NCBI GenBank assembly: GCA_963854735.1
Contig: OY978108.1
Coordinates: forward strand, 434,001-498,000
Reading direction: 5' to 3'
Length of the DNA stretch: 64,000 nt
Source: Marvania coccoides
Taxonomy: Eukaryota; Chlorophyta; Trebouxiophyceae; Chlorellales; Chlorellaceae
Part shown: positions 1 through 11,321 of the stretch, one piece after another
Numbering within the stretch: position 1 is the first letter of the stretch
Layout of the letters: every line of letters begins with the position of its first letter
Made by a program: the position numbers and the translations under genes
The notes under the pieces: model-generated
Told to the model about the DNA's origin: nothing
The model's input: only the letters and a program-made list of their open reading frames with translations
The model's database searches: none

Positions 1-2641
1 TCAACGTTTTCCGCCATTTTTTTGCAGCCTTCATTTCTGAGTCCAGGGAGTTCCCTGGGCAGCAGTGGGCCTTCCTGGCCGATGGCTTGGGCATCGTGAC
101 AGGCTCTATGATGGGCATTAGCCCTGTCACTGTGTACATCGAGTCTGCAGCTGGCATTGAAGACGGAGGACGCACCGGGGTGGCTGGTGAGTAAATAATC
201 ACACATTTAAAACTCTTTTCTCAACGTTTGTCTCTCTCTTTCCACCTCCTGCTTTAAAACCACCTCAAATTCTGCTAAAAACGCAAATTTTCTCTCTAGA
301 AACGGTGCTTTTGTTTGCTTTTTTGCACCAATTTTTTTCCACCTCCGCTAATAAAGAATTTGCGTGTTTTGCAGCCATCGTGGTGTCGTGTTTCTTCTTC
401 GTGGCCCTCTTTTTCAGCCCCATTCTCTCCTCCATCCCCCCCTACGCCACTGGACCCGCCTTGGTGCTAGTAGGCACCCTTCTCATCGCCCATGTAGAAC
501 ACATTCAGTGGGATGACCCGCTAGAAAGTATTCCCGCTTTCTTAACTGTCATCATCATGCCGTTCACCCTATCGGTGGCTTACGGCGTCATCGCGGGAAT
601 CGCCGCCTACATCATCCTGCACCTCCCCACATGGCTCGCTATGGGCTGGGGGGCGGGGCGGCGCGGCTTCCGAAAATGGCGGGCCAAGCGAGATCTAGGG
701 TTGGGTGATGACGGCAGCATTGTCCCCAATGGTGGGGCCAGCGGTGGGCCTGGAGGGGGCGGGGATGGCGCTGCTGGCGGCGCAGTGGCGCATTATAAGG
801 CGACCAGGCGGACGAGCGCGGTGCACGTGCACCGAAAAGTGTTTGGAATCGAGCCCACGCGGTCGATGTCGAATATTTCGGACGATGGGCGGTCGGTAGG
901 GTCCATTCACGCCCTTGAAGGGCTGCAAATTGTGGGAGAATACGTCGGCGCAGCAGGACCGGGAGCTTCTCCGATGAGGGTTCCGCCAGCTGGGATTCGC
1001 CGGAGCTCCTCCCACGGCGCGTTTATACAGTCCCAGGGGCCGGGCGGAGGCGGGGAGGTGCTGTTCCCCACCGGGCGGCCCATCATGCGCAGCTCTTTCA
1101 ATGCTTCGGTGGCCAGCGGCAGCAGCGGCGGCGGTTCTGGGCACCACGGCTCGATGTTTGGCGGGCATCAGCAGCAGCACTGGGGCAGTGGAAGCAGCTA
1201 CAGCCCTACCAGAGCTGGACCACTTCTAGGCCGCTCAAGCATGCCAAGGGCGATGTCAATGGCGGCCGCGGATTCAGCCTACCTGGGGCGAGCCTCAGCG
1301 GGGCAGCAGCAGCGGGCAGGGCTGGGAGCGGCGTTCAGCCGCTCCCGGACCTTCTCCCATGCAACTGGCGTAGATTCTTCTTCTTCCGCGTTGGCGGGGC
1401 TGGGCGGCGGTGGCATCGGCGGCAGCGCGTTTCAGCTGTTCCCTGGGGTGGACGTGGAGGAGGAGGACATTTCTCAGGGCAAGGGAGGGCGCGAGAGGGA
1501 CAGAGACAGCGGTGAAAAGGACGGCAGTTCATCAGGGCAGCACGACGGCTCGTCAAAAGGCCCATCGTCGTTTTCGCTGTTTGGAGCGCCGCTGCTGGAC
1601 CTGAATCTAGACAGCGACGGGGACGGCGATGACTCTGTGGAAAAAAATAAAGCAGCGGCGGCAGCAGAGGAGGCGGCGCGGCCGCCATCGCCATCGATGG
1701 AGGAAGAGCCTTCCTTGGCGTTCGGTCCCGCTGCTGCGGAGGCGCTGGCGCAGCACCACCGGCGCAACAGCATCAGCAGTCCATTTATGACGGAAGAACC
1801 ATCGTTAAATTTCGCTGCCGCCGCCGCCAGGGCAGTGGGTGATCAACGCGAGATGACAGGCGCAAAAGCGGCGAGCGCAGACATGCAACGCACCGGGAGC
1901 GGGCCCATCATGGAGCAGGAGGCGTCTCTGGCGTTCGGTTCTGACGATCTGCTGCACGAGAGCGTCGATCTGGAAGAATTCAAGTCTGGGTCGGGCACAG
2001 CCTCCCGCGTCAACTCTGACGCGCTGAGCGGGGGCGTGGGCAGCCCCCGCAGCCTCGCGGTGACGCGGTTCGACTCGGACCTTTCTTCCAGAGTGGTTAG
2101 ACGCACTGGCAGTCACAAGGGGTACGTGGAAGCCATGGCAGCGCAGAGCGCCGCTGCAGCGGCCGCGGCAGTGCCGCCGCGGCCGCTGGTGAGTTCTCCG
2201 AGTCGCGCTGGCAGCAGCAACAGCAACGGCAGGTCTCGCAGCGACTTTGCAGCGGCAGCGGCGGCTGCTGCAGCTGCTGTCCCCCTGGAAGGCGGCGGCA
2301 ACAGCGCAGGGACTGTCGCTTCTGGGGACAGCATCGGCTCAGGCGCTGTGCGCGTGGAAGGTTTCGAGCCGTCACGGTCGTTAAAGCGAGTTGAATCTGC
2401 AGCGGCGGTGCGGCTGCGCAGCTTATTTGACGTCAGCGAGCATGACAGCGCTGGAGCCTCTGTGCCCATTCCTCCACCCTCTTCCTCAATTTCTGCTGCC
2501 CCAAGGCCAGGGGGCGGTTCTTTCATTGTGACTGCCGGCGGCAGTGCGCCGGCCGCGTCGCCGTTCCTTGCAGCAGAAGATGCTGCCAATGGCGGAGCAG
2601 GAGGGGGATCACAGCAACAGGCTGAAAACTACTGGAGCTAA
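1..2641 (+). CDS. AZG: AZG-type purine (adenine/guanine) permease, 3' part, with a very long low-complexity tail
   Basis: This is the 3' part of a nucleobase:cation symporter-2 gene that imports purines across the plasma membrane. The window opens in an intron. Exons are 28-186 and 375-2641, joined in phase (GT-AG). The first exon carries the family signature FLADGLG..SPVTVYIESAAGI..GGRTGV, and the next 90 codons hold the last membrane segments (SCFFFVALFFSPILSSIP, PALVLVGTLLIAHV, IPAFLTVIIMPFTLS). After about position 645 the protein continues for roughly 660 residues of Ser/Gly/Ala-rich sequence without membrane segments. AZG proteins normally end soon after the last helix, so this tail is unusual. 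It contains three related motifs of the type M-x-E-E-P-S-L-x-F (codons near 1696, 1787 and 1909) and poly-Ala runs. Family assignment is secure. The role of the tail is unknown. Confidence 0.9.
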
Positions 2642-3030
2642 AGAGAAAAATAGAGGAAACCCCATTGAAATGCTGGAGAGGAGGTGTGAGTTCACAGTTC
2701 GTTTGTTGTTGTTTTTGTACGATTTCCCGAATAGGAAGCTCGTACATTTTTCTTCTTCCTTTTGAATGAACTGAACGTTGTATATTAAAGCGTTTGTGAT
2801 AAATCAGTGTACATCTTGTAATTATAAACACACACAAAAGCTGATATTGGTACAAATTTAAATTTTATTCTCTTTTATTCGTATCCAAATTTAAATTTGG
2901 AGGGGAGTACTGAGAGGTGGCCATGAGCAGCACAAGCTCATTCATCTCTCTGATAGATAAAATGGGGAACGCGAAGTAAACCACCATGATATAATCTGCA
3001 GATCGACAGCCAACTCCACCTTATTTTCAG
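2642..3030. other. convergent intergenic spacer
   Basis: This AT-rich spacer lies between two converging 3' ends. It holds the 3' UTR of the permease, with a TGTAA at about 2816 that could serve as the green-algal type polyadenylation signal. I see no gene in it. Confidence 0.5.
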
Positions 3031-5059
3031 TCACTCTGCTGCAGTAGCAGCAGCAGCAGTAGCTGCCTGCAAATCGAGCTCAAATTTGCTGCCGCTGCGG
3101 CTACCAAACTCAGGCTCTTGCACCCTAGCGGAAGCAGCAGCAACCTGTCTACTCCTCATCGATGCCAGGTACTTGGCAGCCAGCAGTGCCACGTTTCTGC
3201 CGCCTATCGCCGCCATTTCCATGGCCGACGCCGCGCTCTCCCACGCCGAGGCGTAAAACAGGCCCTGGTGCAGCACAAAGGGAGGGAAGTTTTCTGGGGG
3301 GTCAAACGCAGGGTACCTGAAAAACATATAAATTAACAAAGCAAATTACATTAGTTTCGAGCATGAAAAAATAAGCAATAATCGCTTTAGAGGCAAAAGG
3401 CTCATTGTTTTGGCTATTCAATGAGTTCAATGCAATAGTTCGGATACTCACGCAGCCCAGGTCTTGTTCACTGCGATTTCGTAGTCTGAGTCGAACAGCA
3501 TTGACAGCCAGGCGTGGGGCAATGGAGCGGAGCTGAAAAGCTTCCACAGAGCTTTGTTCCCCCCCTTAGCTGCGCCTACTTTCGATATAGAGTTGAAGGG
3601 CACCGAGCTGCCCACTTCTGTCACCAAATAATTATCTGCATGGCAGGGAAAATGGGTGGAAACTGTCATGAATAATCAGTGGTAATTCTTTATGCGCCCT
3701 TGGCGAGAAAAAACATACATAACAAATAAGTTGTTCCTCACCAAAGAGCATGGAGCGTGACGGCAGGCCAAAGAATTGGGGCCGCAGACTGCCCCTCACC
3801 ACCGTCGTCACCGTGGTTTGGAACCTCTGCCGCGGAATCACTGGTAAATCATCAATTCCCGAAAAAACAATTCCGCTGAACTTCAACGGCGCTGCGATGA
3901 TCACCGCGTCAAAGGGGTCTGGCACCACGCAAGAGCTGGACAGTGTGAGCTGGAAGCGCCCGTCGGGTAGCTTGGAGACGCCTTCCACCGCTGTTTGCAA
4001 TCGGACCGAAGCGTTGACGCCAGTGAGAATTTTTTCAACGAGGCGGGCGTTGCCTTCTTTAACGCGCAGGACGCGGGGGTCTGTGGCTGGGAGGAGGGAG
4101 ACGAGTCCTGCCAGCGCGTTGAGGTGGAAGCTGTCCTGCAGGCAGCGGAGGAAAAAGAAAGGAGCAAGTTGGTGTTGGTGGGAAATATTAATCATAAAGA
4201 AAACAAAAAATGATAGTACATTGATGTTGAAGAGATTTTCAAAGGGGTCTCAATGAAATAAGAAAGGACGACAAAAGAAAGAACGAAAACCATTAAAAGG
4301 GCTGTACCACATAATTACCTGGTTGTAATTAACCCTGCTGGCGCTGCTGACGAAATCTCTCGCAAACTCCGGGTAGCCCCCAAACTCTTCCTGAATAAAC
4401 TCGCGAAAACATATCTGGGTGAGGTCGTACAGCCCCAGCGCGCGCAGCATATCGACCGGCCGTTCAAACGCCGACCTGGCGAACGCCTCGACATATATTT
4501 GGCTGAATCTGTCAAACATGATGGCCGCCTGGCGGCGAAAGTACCACGGCTGGAAGCCGTAGCTCCACAGCAGCTTAAACAGCGTGATCAGCCGCCACCG
4601 CGACTCGGAAAACACGAGGGAACGGCCGTCGAACAGAGCCGTGAGACCTCCGCCGCTGCTGCTGCCTAATGCTGGAGCAATTAGGGTGAGGTTCGCAGTC
4701 TGCGCCATGCGGGAAACTAGCATGTTGCCTTGGTAGAGGATGGAGGCGCCCAGCTCCACTATTTGGCCATCGATGAGCTCGCTGTCCACTCTCCCGCCGA
4801 GGCGGTGGGATACTTCAAAACTGCAGTGTGGAAGGAAGATGAAGAAAAGGATGGAAATTTATATTGAGAGTGGGAAATGAGAAGGGGGAAATATGCACAG
4901 TATTTTAACTTACACGTGGATGTCAAGATCGGGTGCCGCTGTGAAGTCTCTGAGGTGGAGGGCGGAGGAAGCAGCACCGATGCCACCGCCAATTATGGCC
5001 ACCCGCGCAGCTGAGGAGCAGCACCAGATGCAGGCGAAGATGACTGCTCTGCGCAGCAT
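3031..5059 (-). CDS. FCLY: Prenylcysteine oxidase / farnesylcysteine lyase
   Basis: This FAD-dependent enzyme cleaves farnesyl- or geranylgeranylcysteine released during turnover of prenylated proteins, in the lysosome/vacuole. Five exons read in phase: 5059-4914, 4820-4319, 4135-3742, 3635-3452 and 3316-3031, giving 503 aa. The start at 5059 gives a hydrophobic N-terminus (VIFACIWCCSSAA) that looks like a signal peptide, directly followed by the FAD Rossmann motif VAIIGGGIGAASSA and the HRLGGRVDSE segment. Further family landmarks are ELGASILYQGNMLV, the VKEGN region, and a C-terminal YASAWESAASAMEMAAIGGRNVA block that packs against FAD. The length fits the family. It shares a 364-bp divergent promoter region with the small gene at 5424. 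A UTR start upstream of 5059 would have to be non-ATG, so 5059 is preferred. Confidence 0.92.
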
Positions 5060-5423
5060 GACCAGTCTTTCGGTGCAAGGCAATATCTGAGGTTTGAGGG
5101 GAGAGAGAGAAGAAGACAAATGTGATCTTTGGGTGTCAAAAAATGGTCACTGCGGAGCGTTGCGATGCGTTCTTTGACAGAGAACCCGGCTGTTGAATTT
5201 ATTGTGCACGATTAAAAATCAATTACTCAAGGAAATAGAGCATCGTTTCGGAAATCAGGATTTTCAAATATTGGGTATATATAAGTTTTTATTCGATGCC
5301 TGGCGCATGAGCAGGCATTAAAATTATATTATTGAAATTGTAGATCTCACTCCTCTTTGCTCTGTCCCACAAGCAAGATAAATATTCATCTCGTTTAATT
5401 AAAAAATATATCCTATAATAACA
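5060..5423. promoter_or_regulatory. divergent promoter region, FCLY / DFRP-tail gene
   Basis: 364 bp separate the two start codons. A TATA-like TATATATAAG lies at 5276-5285, facing the + strand gene. AATATT occurs at 5267-5272 and 5381-5386. No transcript data are available, so the element calls are pattern-based. Confidence 0.45.
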
Positions 5424-5660
5424 ATGCCTGGCGCAGCGCACCCTCCACAAGAAGATACGCAGGAGCAGCGCCAGCCGAGGCTAACGAAGGAACAGTTCGA
5501 GCGGTGGCAGGCGGCGCAGCAGGAGCAGGTCGACCGGCAGGCGGCAGCGGCGGCGGCATTGCAGCGTGAGGAAGACCTGAAAGCTGGGAGGCTGCCCGTC
5601 GAGGAGATGACGGGCAAAGAGCTAGCTGAGCACCATCCCGAGGTGTTTGAAGGCTTTTGA
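5424..5660 (+). CDS. small protein resembling the C-terminal tail of DFRP/TMA46/ZC3H15
   Basis: A single-exon 78-aa protein. Residues 19-78 run LTKEQFERW, an Ala/Gln-rich charged helix, LKAGRLP, MTGKELAEHHPEVFEGF. This order (TKE.F..W, a long charged helix, LK.G, TG.EL...P..F) is that of the C-terminus of the DRG-family-regulatory protein ZC3H15/TMA46, whose tail helps bind the GTPase DRG1 on ribosomes. The two CCCH zinc fingers that define the family are absent and no upstream exon encoding them is visible. A TATA-like box sits about 140 bp upstream, which favours a real gene. It could be a free-standing tail protein, a degraded duplicate, or a last exon whose upstream part I failed to see. 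Similarity is by eye and short. Confidence 0.5.
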   Translation: MPGAAHPPQEDTQEQRQPRLTKEQFERWQAAQQEQVDRQAAAAAALQREEDLKAGRLPVEEMTGKELAEHHPEVFEGF

Positions 5661-7032
5661 ACTGAAACAGACAGGTAAATAACAATCCTTAGCTGGAGTT
5701 TCACGCAATATTTTGTAATCTCACTTCAACTCATTGCTTTGAACCCCTTGGCCCAGGAGACAACTTAGGTTGGTAGCTATAGCTGCCAAGGCAAACCAGG
5801 GATAAAGCTAGACCGCAATAATAGCTGCGGCATTTTTATACGAGACGTTGCTTTCTTTGACTCGAATGAACCCCTTTGTAACATTTTTTCCCCCTTGCTC
5901 AAGTAAGATTAATAACATCATCTAAAACTGCTTCATTTTCAGTGAGACATGCCCTCACAGTAGTACTTTGATCATTGACACTTCGTGACCACAACTGCCT
6001 CTGCATGCATGTCCACTGCCCCCTCCTCTCCCTTCCTCAGCTTTAAACCTCCCACATGTTCAAAAAATGAGCCCGAATCCGAAACCTCGCTCGCCTTTCC
6101 CGTCCTCTCTTCCTATTTCCTGAGCGCTGTCCACGGGCGGCGTCAGAAACAAATTACAATCAGAAAACTGCTTACATTGTGCGAGGTGTTTTTTATTAAC
6201 TTGATTAAAAAAACAAAACAAGCAGAAGATGTTGTTAAGCTCTCCCTCTCAGACTCTCCCTCAGGGTGACAGACGGAAAAAAAAAAAATATGGGAAACAA
6301 ATAGGAGAGTGCTGCTAGCTGGTGGGTGTTTTTTTAATTCAGAGGCTGCCGGAAAGGCGTGCAAAAACAATGACTGGGTGAATGAAAGTGCGTTGTTCCG
6401 TGCAAAATGCTCGTGCTCTTGGCAAAGAAAGAAAGAAAGAAACTCTGCCAAGGCCACCGCCTCCCGGGAAATATTCTGCCGTGCTTTGTCATGTCGTGTG
6501 GTGTGGTGTATTGCTGCAGGAGGAAACCAAGACAAAAGCCAGGCCGCCCAAAATTGGGGGAAAGAAAGGTCCAGCCGGGCACTTTGGCCCCGTAGTAGAA
6601 TAAAAAAAGAAGAGGGAAAAAAACTTAAAAGAGTAAGACGAGCTTAATTATCCTCGGTGCATATTGAGCATATGAAAAAAGAGTAAAGAGGAAACATGGA
6701 GAAAAAAGAACAAAATCTGAATTGAAATTTTAATTTCGCTTGCTTGTGGCATTGGTATTCGAAATATCATCCTATTATTATATTATTTAATCCACACGCT
6801 CGGCAGGCAGCTCAGCAAAATGAAAGAAAAAACAAAAGCAAATCAAGAAGAAAGTAAGAAAGCATTTCAGTAAGAAAGCGTTTCCTGCCTATCGACAATC
6901 CCAGTACCACACACTGCCAAAATTTGGGGCCCTTGCAAAGAGGGGGAAAAAATATGGGACAGATGTTAAAACAAAAAAAGTTTAATCCACTCCGCTCTCT
7001 CGCTCGCCCTCTTCTTTCTTTTCCTCCCTTCT
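5661..7032. other. long convergent spacer without a recognisable gene
   Basis: About 1.4 kb between the 3' ends of the 78-aa gene and the ACT-kinase. It is AT-rich, with a GAAA microsatellite near 6423-6441 and several purine runs. Reading frames of up to 130 codons exist on both strands, but they have no domain character or supporting splice pattern. TGTAA occurs at about 5714 and 5877. I see no RNA gene. Confidence 0.4.
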
Positions 7033-9408
7033 TCACCGGCCGGTGCGAGGACCGCTGCCCGACCCTGACGCCCGCAGCCTGGACAGCAGCCCGCTGCGCA
7101 GCTTGCCAGACCCCGACTGATCGATGCTGTTCCGCCCGCCGCCGCTTCCTTCTTCCTTCCGCCTCGCTTCGTCCTCCTGCTGTCGGTACACCTCGTACAG
7201 CTCCTCCAGTTTCTGCTTCAGCGCCTCAAAGGGCGGACGCACCACCGGGTCGCGCTGCCAGCACAGCCGCATTATGTCAGCGAGCGGGGGGGGGCAAGTG
7301 GGGGGGATGGGCGGCCGCAGCCCCTTCTGGACGACGCCCACTGCTGCCTGCAGTGGCGTCATGTCGTTGTAGGGGACCATCCCGGTGAGCAGCTCCCAGA
7401 GCACCACGCCGAAGGAGAAGATGTCGGCTTTTTCACTGCAAGGAAAGACGAAAATGTGGGGCGGAGAACAAGAAGCGGTAAGAGAATCGGTGAATGTGGC
7501 GTTTCAACTGTTAAATAAATATAAATGGGCTTGGGAGGAAAAAAGGGGTTGCGCCCTCTCGAAAGCCCCATCAAGAAGTAAATTCAATACAAAACCACGC
7601 AACCCTCTTTCAAATGAAAATGAAAATTTTGCAATCGTACCTGTAGGGCTTGTGTTCGATGACCTCGGGGGCCATCCATCGGTAGGTCCCGGTCTCCGCA
7701 GTCATCACCCCTGACCCATCCAGCACCCGTGCCACTCCAAAATCGGCAATTTTCACCGTGCCGTGCTCGTCCAGCAGCAAATTCGCCGCCTTGAGGTCGC
7801 GGTGCACGATCTTGCGCTTGTGTAGGTAGTCCATGCCGCGGCAGACCTCCACGGCGATGCGCAGCACCAGCGAGATGCGGAGCTGCCCGGAGCGGCGGGC
7901 AAAGTCGAAGACCGACCCCCCTCGCATGTACTCAAACACGATGCACAGGTTGGGCCGCTCCGTGCACGCGCCGATGAACTGCACCACGTTGCGGTGCCGC
8001 ACCTTCCGCATGATAGCCACCTCCTGCAGGAATTCCTGAAATTGCACAGAGTCATCCTGCAGGCCGCGTAGAATCTTGATGGCCACGTCCTGACCGCAGT
8101 AGGTCCCTCGGAACAGGTCCCCGAAGGCTCCGCTCGCGATCTTTTCGTGGAAAACGATGTCCCGGGGGTCCATCTCCCAGTCATCGCCGTTTCCGCCGAT
8201 AGAGGTTACAGAGGTGCGCTGAAGCTGCGCCAGCTCGCCTGGGGGCACGCGCTGCTCCACCTGCCGCGGGGGGGAGGGTCCCCCGCCCCCCGCGCCCCTG
8301 CCCTCCGTCGGCAGCGGGCTGGAGCCGCGGGTAGGCGCCGGCGGCGGCAGCTCCTGCAGCCGCCCGCTCAAAACGTCCTCCAGGTCCTCTGTGCCGCCGC
8401 CCACCCAGCCGTTGACCACAAACACGTCCAGCGCGAACTTGTCTTTGGTGTTGAATGCGTGCGCCTCGCAAATGTTCAGCCCTAGGTCGCCCAATGACTC
8501 TGAGAGGCGAGAGAGAAGTTTGGGTTGATCGATGCTGGCGATTGTGACCTCGTAGAATGTATGAGTGGGGGTATGGGCGGATGCTTCCAGCCCCTCCTCC
8601 GCCTCCAGCACCAGCGCCTGTAGGTTGGGGGAGGAGCCGAATGCTGGGCGGGGCAGAGGCCGGTGGTGCGGGTGGTGGCCGCCGCCTGGGCTACGGAGCG
8701 GCGAAAACTGGCCCAGACGCTGCAGAGAAGTGGTAGAATGGACAGCGGGGGGTGAGAGGTGAATTTTGGTGTAAACTTGATACGTATTGGATGGGTAAAA
8801 GAGGAAATATTTGCCAGTACCGTTTGGGCAATTGTTTTGGTGACTACTTACTACTGACAGAGAGGACGTCTCGAGGGAGCCGAAGGAGGGCCGTCTGGCG
8901 GAGTCTATGCTCGACACCACGTCCACTGGGCGCACCTGGAAGGAGACTGCAGAGGGGTCTGACCGAGCGGAGTCAAGCAGCCGCTTGTGGTTAAGGACGT
9001 CGAGTGTAGCGATGTTTACGTCCAAGCCGTATCTGCAGGAGTGTGTGAACCAATTGAGTCGAGGGATTAGGACGCCAGGGCAGCTTGGGAGCCGCCAGCC
9101 GCCGAGATATTCGCGAAAGTTTGATTGAAAAAAATGTGATACCTTGAAGGGAGGCTCTCAAAGTGCTCCTTGATGCTGTCGGCGAAGCCCGCCTGGTCCA
9201 CATCGATGTCACCTCTGGCCCGGAGGTTGGCGAGGAACGCATCGGCCACCTCGGCCTTGGACGCTTTCGTTCTCGCTCGCACATTGCCGAAGCCACTAGG
9301 CGGCACGGTGAAGCCACCGCTCATGGGGCTGGATGTAGTCAGCGTCAAACGCTTCCCCGTACTTCCGCTGCTTCCTTGTCTGGTGATTGTCACCGCTGAA
9401 GCGACCAT
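7033..9408 (-). CDS. ACT-domain Raf-like protein kinase (STY8/STY17/STY46 type)
   Basis: A dual-specificity, plant-type Raf-like kinase. Land-plant members phosphorylate chloroplast transit peptides of preproteins in the cytosol. Exons 9408-9143, 9032-8852, 8719-7641 and 7435-7033 join in phase to 642 aa. The segment SLPSRYGLDVN across the first junction is typical of the family N-terminus. An ACT domain (FYEVTIASIDQPKLLSRLSE.., about residues 200-250) precedes the kinase domain (about 338-600). The kinase has a glycine loop IASGAFGDLFRG, VAIKIL lysine, HRDLKAANLLL catalytic loop, DFGVAR, and TGTYRWMAPEV in place of the usual APE context. The tail is basic and Ser/Gly-rich. Intron 8720-8851 is 132 nt and stop-free in frame, so its retention would insert 44 residues between the N-terminal region and the ACT domain. 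It is divergent to TDP2. Confidence 0.93.
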
Positions 9409-9647
9409 GAAGGAGTTTCAAACGAACAGAGAGAGGGAAGAATATTTTTCATCTCGGAGAAGGTGCCACCATCCTCGCTGGCCCCACTAATATTTTGCAT
9501 GAAAAATGTGCTACAATTAAAAGGTGCGAGAGGTGGAACAGCGTGTTCTTCGCACATGCCAAAAGGGGCCAACAAGGGGGCCTTGGCGCGTTTAAACACA
9601 ACGTGACTACTGAAAAAAATATATGGTTGTTAATGTATTACAAAAAC
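9409..9647. promoter_or_regulatory. divergent promoter region, ACT-Raf kinase / TDP2
   Basis: 239 bp between start codons (longer if TDP2 starts at 9763). AATATT occurs at 9441-9446 and 9489-9494. There is no clear TATA box. Confidence 0.4.
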
Positions 9648-11321
9648 ATGCCAGACGTCATCGATCTCACGGATAACTCCCCGTCCCCCGCCAGAGGCAA
9701 GCACATTTTGATTTTTTGTTCAACAGTCGATTCATTTTTCTTTCGTTCTTGCCAGACTGCCCATGCTCGTCAGGCTGCTCCGCGCACCACCCACCCACAC
9801 GGTTAGACGCCTCGTTTCCATTGTCGGCCCTGCAGGCGGGGACGGAGGGAGCGACGGCCAGCGCAAGCAGCAGCAGCAGAAACGCCCATTCTCTGACGTC
9901 GTCAATTTGACTGAAGAAGAGGAGGATGGGAAGGAGGAGCAGCGCCAGCGGCAGCGCATCATGCAGTTTGCCACCACCGCCGCGCGCTCCCGCCAACAAC
10001 CCGATGCTGCAGGTTTTGGGGAGCCTCCTTCTTCCTCCGCTGCCGGCGCTGCCGCTGTCAATGAGCGGTTGCTGGCTACCAGGGACGAAGAGGCCGCCGC
10101 GCGTTCAGCCATCATGGCCCACGCAGCAGCGGTGAACGCGGGCCGCGCCGCCCCGTCCTCCAACAACTTTTTAGCGCAGTTGCATGCCGAACGGCTCTCC
10201 CGCCACGGCGCGCCGCCCGGCGCTGCCCCAGCAGCACTGCAACTGTCTTCCGGATCCCCCACAGCCCCTCCCACTCTCAAAATTCTCTCCTACAACGTCT
10301 GGTTTCGGGAAGATCTCGCGGTGGAAACACGAATGGCGGCAATTGGCGAAATCATTGCCCGAGAAGTCCCCACTGTGGTGTGCCTCCAGGAAGTGACCCC
10401 CATGATCTACCAGCTCCTCAGCTCATCCCCTTGGTGGCGCCAGTACTCGGTCCGGCCGACGCCAAGCGAAGCGATGCGAGGTTCTTACTTCACGGTGCTG
10501 CTGTGGAGGGCGACGGGGCTGCAGGGCCCTGGAGGCGCAAGCGCGCCGTCGTACGCGCAGATTCCCTTTGAAAACAGCATCATGGGGCGCGACCTGAAAG
10601 TAGGAAAACCATAAACAAATATATTTTGCTGTCAGACAGGATTTCTTTTTCTTTTGTACATGTTTTACTCATTTTTTCCCCATTTTTCCCCATTTTTGTA
10701 GGTGACGTCGCTGATGAGTGAAGGTTTGGGGCTGCGGGTGGCTACTTCCCATTTAGAAAGCCCGACAGGGGCCCGGCAGCTCTATTCTGCCCTCCGGCAG
10801 GCTCAGTGTGCCCAGGCGGTGAAAGTGCTGGACAGCGTGGCCGGGGACGTGGTACTAATCGGTGACCTGAACTGGACTGAGAAAAACGACGGCGCTCCAC
10901 CTCTGCCCAGCAACTGGTAGGCAGATAAAACGAGTTTTTGTTTTTGCCGCTTTGTATATATAAATGAATGAAGCTATATTGAGCTAATTATCTTCATTGG
11001 AACTGCAGGGTGGACGCCTGGCCTCATATCCACGGCAACAGTGACGTTGGCTTCACGTACGATGCGTACCGCAATGCTATGCTGGGCCGGGGGCCGCGAG
11101 GACTCCGCCTGCGCCTGGACCGCGCCTTTTGCAAGCTGCGCGACTGGGAGCTGGCGGGCATTGAGATGGTGGGCACTGAGGCCATCCCAGGCGCTGTGTT
11201 CAGTGGCAAGCCGGTGCTGCCTTCTGACCATTATGGGTTAGTGGTGACGCTTCGAGGGAAGGAGGGCGCTGCTGCTGGTGTAAGTGGTGCTGGGAGAGCA
11301 GGGGGAAGGAGGCTGGGTTGA
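9648..11321 (+). CDS. TDP2: Tyrosyl-DNA phosphodiesterase 2-like (EEP fold) with N-terminal SUMO-interaction motifs
   Basis: A nuclease-fold phosphodiesterase that removes trapped topoisomerase II from DNA 5' ends. Exons 9648-9696, 9836-10599, 10702-10916 and 11009-11321 join in phase to 446 aa. The first intron would be GC-AG (AG|GCAAGC). The alternative is a start at 9763, which gives 454 aa and a basic N-terminus (MLVRLLRAPPTHTVRRLV) that could target mitochondria. The catalytic motifs are in order: ILSYNVWF, VCLQEV (Mg-binding Glu), SHLES, GDLNWTE (Asp/Asn), and LPSDHYGL (catalytic His). The short first exon encodes MPDVIDLTD, a near-perfect SUMO-interaction motif, and DVVNLTEEEED follows in exon 2. 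Plant and animal TDP2 usually carry a ubiquitin- or zinc-binding module there. Neighbours do not add functional context. Confidence 0.85.
9697..9835 (+). other. candidate GC-AG intron in TDP2
   Basis: The donor AG|GCAAGC matches the strict consensus of GC-AG introns and the acceptor is CCTGCAG. The phase fits (1 nt carried over). It is used only if translation starts at 9648. Confidence 0.5.

Noticed and set aside
5985..6647. Several overlapping 80-130-codon frames in the 5.7-7.0 kb spacer
   Set aside because: No domain, strand-symmetric occurrence and microsatellite content argue against coding.
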